From NCBI GenBank assembly GCA_003024985.2, contig PXIH01S0056649.1: 10,776 bases of DNA, one strand, 5' to 3'. Positions 6,913-10,776 of this stretch are shown here, in pieces. This stretch comes from Euperipatoides rowelli (Eukaryota > Onychophora > Udeonychophora > Euonychophora > Peripatopsidae). Each line of letters opens with the position of its first letter. The stretch's first letter is position 1. Made by a program: the position numbers and the translations under genes. The notes beneath the pieces were generated by a model. The model was given only the letters and a program-made list of their open reading frames with translations. It searched no databases and was not told where the DNA came from.

Positions 6913-7292
6913 AATTTACATTGGCATCTAGCAGATCTGAAGACAAAAGTTTCGATTTTCAAAATTTATGCATGTTTTGTGGAGAAAACGCATCTGAAGA
7001 ATTTCAAAAGAAACAAGGCAAAAAAGTTGTTAGTGAATGTGAGGCTGTACATCTTGTCGAGATCCTCACAATCAAGGAAAATATTATGGAAACAGCCAGT
7101 AAAAGAAATGATGACTGGGTCAGGCAAGTTAGTATTAGGATTGGAAATGTTCACAATTTAGTTGCTGCAGAAGGTAGATATCATTCTTCATGCATTAAGA
7201 ATTTCTACAAGCTATGTTCTGGAATGAAACAAGGTCGTCCTAAAGAAACTGCAGTTTCAGACACAATGTATAACATGCTTTCAACTACTTAG
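6900..7292 (+). other. Segment 2: second zinc-binding module
   Basis: After the A run the frame resumes with CLKFTLASSRSEDK and reaches LCMFCGE (Cys at about 6969 and 6978) and then RYHSSCIKNF, giving a second CxxC...HxxC module with about 67 residues between couples. It repeats the layout of segment 1, so it is probably a duplicated zinc module. GRPKETAV follows, resembling a basic AT-hook-like GRP. The frame ends at TAG (7290-7292) after a frame change near 7271-7285. There is no ATG at its head, which supports continuity with segment 1. Confidence 0.75.
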
Positions 7293-7999
7293 AAAGCAAT
7301 CAAGATGAGTGTCAATTTTCAATTTCTGAGATTTTTGAAAATTATGATGGTGACATACCAGCAGAAAAAACAATTAAAACAAAACTAAGAGAAAAATATG
7401 GAGAAGATATTTTTATATCATCACATATAAATAGAAAACCTGTAATATGCTTCCGTGACACTGGACATAAAATTCTAACCAATGCGTAGTATGATAGTCA
7501 GAAACTAAGTGATCCATCTGAAGAGCGATTGAGAGTTGTAATGGCAGCTGCAAACTTAATTGCTGAAGATATTAGGTCTCAAGTGTATGAAATTGATCAG
7601 TACCCCTCACCAGGTGATTTTTTGGATGAACTGAATTCACTCATACCCCAAACTTTGATGTGTCTTATTGAGACAATTATATTAAAGAACAAAAAAGGAG
7701 ATAATTCTCAATGGGGGAAAAAAATTGCAGGCATTTCGCATTCCATAATTTTGGCGTGTAGGCCACAGTCCTTTCTATCAACCTTACAAGTAGGACTAGC
7801 AGTGCATCTAAATGAAAAATATGGCTCAAATAACCTTCTCAACATTCTGTCTTCATTAGGATTTCGTGCATCATATAATGGAGCTGCTATGTTTCAAATT
7901 TCAGCTCTTCATCACCCACAAGAGAAGCCTCTGATTAATTCATTTATGCAGTATGTTTTTGATAATGTTGATGTCAACATTCACACTTTGGATGGTTGA
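7283..7999 (+). other. Segment 3: central helical region up to the TLDG motif
   Basis: The frame starts NYLESNQDECQF and runs through KLREKYGEDIFI and CFRDTGHKILTNA to a TAG at 7487-7489, then continues unchanged with YDSQKL and on through the AAANLIAEDI, LMCLIETIILKNKKG, GISHSIILACRP and LGFRASYN segments to FDNVDVNIHTLDG. The Asp-rich end is a candidate for the first catalytic acid of a DDE core (inference). The TAG apparently replaces a Trp. The TGA at 7997-7999 arises from a missing base near GGTT; the next segment reads NTFHSM. Confidence 0.75.
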
Positions 8000-8288
8000 A
8001 CACTTTCCACAGTATGGACGAAATTCAATGTGTTACTCCTGCTCCACAAGATTCTCCATATAAACAACCTATTTCAAGATTAAAGAAGATCCCACCAGCA
8101 TTTTCCATTGGACAGTTTGGTAATGTGCCTATAAAAACATTTGAAAAAACAATGCTCAAGATGTAGCAGATGTAGTTGTCAGAGACCTAAAATTAATCAA
8201 TGCAGTGTCAAAATATGTCTCAATTTCTGGTAGGGAACTGAAATGGCTATATGGAAAATGGAAAGGGCTTCCAGATGTTCCAGGCTGA
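7996..8288 (+). other. Segment 4: NTFHSM to WLYGKWKG, two frames
   Basis: The first part reads LNTFHSMDEIQCVTPAP and continues through an SRLKKIPPAFSIG segment to a six-A run (8144-8149). After it the frame moves back by one base and gives AQDVADVVVRDLKLINAVSK, then LKWLYGKWKGLPDVPG, ending at TGA 8286-8288. The bases after that TGA keep the same frame with NGYMEK, so this is a point stop (TGG to TGA would explain it) and not a frameshift. Confidence 0.7.
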
Positions 8289-8784
8289 AATGGCTACATG
8301 GAGAAATGTACAGTGAATTTACCTTTTTCAAAATCAGAAATGATATATTATCACCAATGCACCACTACGATACCATTTTCACTGTACTCTGCAGTTGATA
8401 AATGTCAAGAATGTCAGCAAAATACTTACTTTGTTAGATTTGATCAACCATTCTATTTAAAAGCTTGTGATATTATTGAAAAGTGTGGACTAGGTTCAAA
8501 ACTGAACAATGTTATAGTACGACTAGGAGGCTTTCATCTGTTAATGTCCTTTTTGGGTGCAATAGGTTTCATCATGGAGGTAGTGGCTTGAAAGATTTAT
8601 TTAGTGTTACTTACACAGCAGCCTCAGTGAATAAAATGGTAAGTGGTCACGCATATGCGAGAGCACTCAGAGCACATGAAGCTTTGGCTGCAAATTCTAA
8701 AAGTTAAAACCAAATACTAAAGATTTCCATGACGTCATAATTGAATACCAAACCAAAGTGACTTCTGGTGTCCAAAGTGACAAA
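8289..8784 (+). other. Segment 5: FDQP and GGFH motifs to the donor site
   Basis: From NGYMEK the frame runs through CQECQQNTYFVRFDQPFYLKA and NNVIVRLGGFHLLMSFLGAI. Near 8573-8582 it shifts and continues GGSGLKDLFSVTYTAASVNK and SGHAYARALRAHEAL, shifting again near the AAAA runs at 8698-8709 to read KPNTKDFHDVIIEYQTKVTS and end ...VQSDK at the donor. FDQP and GGFH are the best-conserved motifs of the family in my memory; Asp in FDQP is a candidate second catalytic residue and His in GGFH a candidate accessory one. Coding similarity fades after 8784. Confidence 0.75.
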
Positions 8785-8790
8785 GTAAGC
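8782..8790 (+). promoter_or_regulatory. 5' splice site (donor) at the end of the coding block
   Basis: AAA|GTAAGC fits the donor consensus well, with the GT at 8785-8786. It falls between codons (phase 0) of the last readable frame and where similarity to the protein family ends, so it likely marks the end of an original exon, with the second half of the protein in later exons not recognised here. Confidence 0.5.
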
Positions 8791-9431
8791 AGATATAAGA
8801 TATTCATTATGGTATTTACATTTTCAAAATATTTATATGGTCAATATTATTATTATTTATCAAATTCTGCTTATCATTTTGGTACTGGTAATAACCCTGG
8901 ACATAATGTTAATTAAATATTAATAAGTAAAGTTAGCACTAAAGCACCAAATAGACCCTTATTCTCCATACATGCCCAATATTTTTGGTAACCCCAATTC
9001 TGAATACAAGTAGTACATAATTAGAAATAATTCATGTTAATTTCATAACAGGAGTGGATTCCAGAAATCATTTTTTTAAATCCTATCATTTTTACAGATT
9101 GAATTTTCAAGTTTGAGTTGAGTTTCAGTATAATGAAGAAATATGATTCATGTGTATTATTTGTTATTCTTCCTAATTGAACTATTAATTAGCACCATGT
9201 TAGCTGTGATGCTTCAATAAATTAGAAAGTACACCATCTTCAGCTGCAATGCTGAAAGATAGCTTTCACCAAGTGCACAAAGCTACAACTAATGAAGAGA
9301 CGATTTAAAAAAAGCTTTTAGAGATTATAGTTGAAGAAAATAAAAATAAAAACTAAGGAACCTCCTTGAAAATAATATGCAGTGAAAGGAGTTATAACAG
9401 ATGATTTTTTTTAGTGAAAGAAAATGATCTT
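8791..9431 (+). other. Possible intron, no gene seen
   Basis: AT-rich sequence directly after the donor. The last coding frame stays open by chance to about 8915 with a low-complexity composition (YYYY), then stops. A TGAAAG/CTTTCA foldback is at 9253-9268. No TIR or coding similarity is recognised. Confidence 0.45.
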
Positions 9432-9475
9432 AATTTTCTTTTTTTCTTTAGCAAAAGACTTTTAAAAGAGTAAGT
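9432..9475 (+). other. Candidate 18-nt microexon between splice-like signals
   Basis: A TTTTCTTTTTTTCTTTAG tract ends at 9451 and a GTAAGT donor begins at 9470. The 18 bases between (9452-9469) have no stop and, following the phase-0 donor at 8785, would add six residues (QKTFKR). Pyrimidine tracts are common in such AT-rich DNA, so this is weak; I see no match to the protein family. Confidence 0.15.
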
Positions 9476-10240
9476 AAAAGTTTTTAACCTTTCAATTCTT
9501 TTAAAGTTTAAAATAGTGTTAAAATAATTTAATTTTTAAACTAAATTTAATACAATATTTTCTATTAAAATGTCAAACAAATCCTGGATGAAAACTTTAC
9601 TTGAAACAAAGTTCTTAAAAAAACTTTCATACCATGAAACCTATGACAGATTGTAACATATTTTAAATATTCCTTAAAAATAGAACCACCTAGGGTGGTA
9701 TTAAGTGCTGAGTGATTATGTACACTATCAAGATGTCTGTGCCAAACACTCTAAAGTTGAGCACAGAAAGAAATACCAATAAATATTTAATTTATCTATT
9801 ACTTCTAACATATTTAATTTTTTTTTAAAATAAGAATAAAACAAAACAGATATCATTCCTGACAAAAACAATATTATGTTATCCCATAGATGCTACTTGA
9901 GTTGTCAATTTTTTTATATAATAAGAAAGCAAAAGACATAATAAAATTGTAACAGTTCCTTAATGATAACCATAGCAATATGATTTGAAAACAAAACTTA
10001 GAATATAAATAGTCTATATCAATTTTTTTAAAACAAGAATAAAATTTAATAAAGAAGACTATACAGTATTATACAACTCAACAAGCTAATTTAAATAAAT
10101 AAATAAATCATAAATGCCACAACAATACATTTTGAAATAAATAATGACATTATCAAAACAGGATTCTATTTACTTTAATAGTATATTTGGGTAAATTTAG
10201 CTATAATAACTAATTTAAAGTAAATAAATTAATATAGTTT
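9476..10240. other. AT-rich stretch with simple repeats
   Basis: There is no gene. It holds a short hairpin (ACCACC/GGTGGT with a TAG loop, 9685-9699) and an AAAT-type microsatellite at 10092-10108. No terminal repeats or protein similarity were found. Confidence 0.5.
10092..10108. repeat. Short (TAAA)n microsatellite
   Basis: Four perfect TAAA units plus one base; the simplest kind of low-complexity repeat, too short to be informative. Confidence 0.8.
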
Positions 10241-10241
10241 A

Positions 10242-10268
10242 TTTTTTTCTTCTTTTATTTAATTACAG
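10242..10268 (+). promoter_or_regulatory. Possible 3' splice site
   Basis: A long pyrimidine tract (TTTTTTTCTTCTTTTATTT) ends in AATTACAG, with the AG at 10267-10268. The following sequence opens TTTGATGGAG and hits a stop within six codons in the frame expected from the phase-0 donor, so it would at best begin a terminal exon. I see no protein-family match. Confidence 0.2.
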
Positions 10269-10776
10269 TTTGATGGAGTGTGTTGACCAAATAACAAGAT
10301 AGTTATTTAAACCAAAATAAAAGATAATTATGATTCCATGGTTTTAATAGAAAATACAAAAATTTATAATCTGTTCTGTTCGGAGATTACTATTTGTCCA
10401 CACTGTAAAATTTTTAAGTGTTAAAAGTATTTCTGATCATTATTTCTCATTTTTTATTTCATTCAAGTAATTAGTTATTTAAATTATCTTTCATGAATAT
10501 TTTTATATGCCCCATTTTTAATTAAATTCCATCCATCACTCTTTATAAAAATATACAGTGTGTTAATCAATTTACCTTTTCACAAAACTAGGTTAGCGGC
10601 CTATTTCTTAAAATCATTTAGCTTACAAACATTTATGGGGTTATATTTTTTTTTTTTACAAATAAAAATATAATTTTTATTGTTGTTAATGATTAAATAT
10701 TTAGTTTAACATTTAATCAATAACAAAAAATGTACTGTAATCAATACCAGCATAATGTGCCGGTATAATGTAATAC
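10269..10776. other. AT-rich end of the window, no gene seen
   Basis: No open frame or known repeat is recognised. It contains the inverted repeat at 10683-10726 and a small ATACC/GGTAT hairpin at 10744-10766 that includes a duplicated ATAATGT word nearby, possibly part of an element continuing past the window end. Confidence 0.45.
10683..10726. repeat. Inverted repeat, 16-bp arms with 12-bp loop
   Basis: TTGTTAATGATTAAAT (10683-10698) pairs with ATTTAATCAATAACAA (10711-10726) at 15 of 16 positions. It could be a hairpin or cruciform, or the relic of a small palindromic element. There is no gene beside it whose transcript it could end. Confidence 0.6.

Larger units (their letters stand above)
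6676..8784 (+). pseudogene. Decayed zinc-module / putative DDE transposase-like protein (uncharacterised invertebrate family)
   Basis: This is the main coding signal. Following the protein through frame changes gives about 700 residues: two CxxC...HxxC zinc-binding modules, a basic linker, a helical region (AAANLIAEDIRSQVYEIDQYP), an ISHSIILACRP motif, FDNVDVNIHTLDG, NTFHSM, a WLYGKWKG segment, VRFDQPFYLKA, VRLGGFHLLMSFLG, and SGHAYARALRAHEAL. I recognise this order from large multi-copy proteins in molluscs, cnidarians and other invertebrates that are usually left uncharacterised. The spaced Asp residues (TLDG, FDQP) followed by GGFH recall a DDE/RNase-H core such as Academ, but that assignment is inference. 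The frame is broken at 6891-6904, about 7271-7285, 7994-7998, 8144-8149, 8573-8582 and 8698-8709, and by stops at 7487-7489 and 8286-8288. The start is the ATG at 6676, just after an acceptor and before the first CxxC. The family's second half is missing after 8784, where a donor lies. Confidence 0.8.

Noticed and set aside
6966-7154. 62-codon minus-strand frame inside the main coding block
   Set aside because: It is antisense to the second zinc module, whose plus-strand reading has conserved Cys/His pairs.
6979-7161. 60-codon plus-strand frame overlapping the second zinc module
   Set aside because: It is a shifted frame that loses the CxxC and HxxC ligands.
8483-8570. Early part of the plus-strand open frame beginning near 8483
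   Set aside because: Up to about 8570 the conserved GGFHLLMSFLG is read in another frame; only the later part, from GGSGLK on, belongs to the protein.
6642-8784. Processed retrocopy of a host gene
   Set aside because: The block is bounded by splice sites, has no terminal poly-A tract and no target duplication, so it looks like a genomic exon.
9432-10268. Later exons of the zinc-module gene
   Set aside because: Splice-like signals exist, but the sequences between them show no similarity to the family and soon meet stops.

Overview
The window reads as AT-rich, gene-poor DNA from an invertebrate animal. There are no ribosome binding sites, operons or tRNA/rRNA genes. There are good eukaryotic splice signals, a CR1/Jockey-type LINE remnant, hAT remnants and several terminal-inverted-repeat miniature elements (MITEs). 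A lophotrochozoan such as a mollusc would fit, because the repeat repertoire and the zinc-module protein family look familiar from such genomes, but the sequence does not prove it. I see no intact protein-coding gene.

Layout, left to right. Positions 1-430 are AT-rich and empty. A 5'-truncated LINE copy lies on the minus strand (about 625-1600): it keeps the second half of the reverse transcriptase domain and the ORF2 C-terminus, followed by a short 3' flank with small hairpins (about 430-624). A degenerate 17-bp minisatellite of roughly 18-20 units fills 2101-2415. A deleted hAT element (2828-3376) carries the C-terminal dimerisation domain of its transposase on the minus strand, with two stops. 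A 250-bp MITE (3588-3837) has perfect 9-bp target duplications. A second MITE (5381-5639) has different ends but the same internal core in the opposite orientation, and it sits in sequence rich in TTCGAATA-type motifs that resembles one end of another hAT element (from about 4987). A third, foldback MITE (5997-6453) has about 101-bp arms and a 5-bp duplication.

The main protein-coding signal is 6642-8784 on the plus strand. It is one exon-like block bounded by a strong 3' splice site and a good 5' splice site. It encodes a decayed copy of a large invertebrate protein family that has no characterised function I can name with confidence. The family has two CxxC...HxxC zinc-binding modules at the N-terminus, then a region with a TLDG motif, an FDQP motif and a GGFHxxMSFLG motif, which look like the first parts of a DDE/RNase-H-like transposase core (possibly Academ-like). 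The reading frame is broken six times, every time in the same direction (equivalent to loss of one base, nearly always at or beside a base run). It also has two nonsense codons where the family appears to have Trp. The second half of the family's protein is not in this window unless it lies beyond an intron.

Positions 8791-10776 are AT-rich with simple repeats, hairpins and a few splice-like signals, but no gene I can support. The genes do not form a pathway; the window is a stack of transposon relics.
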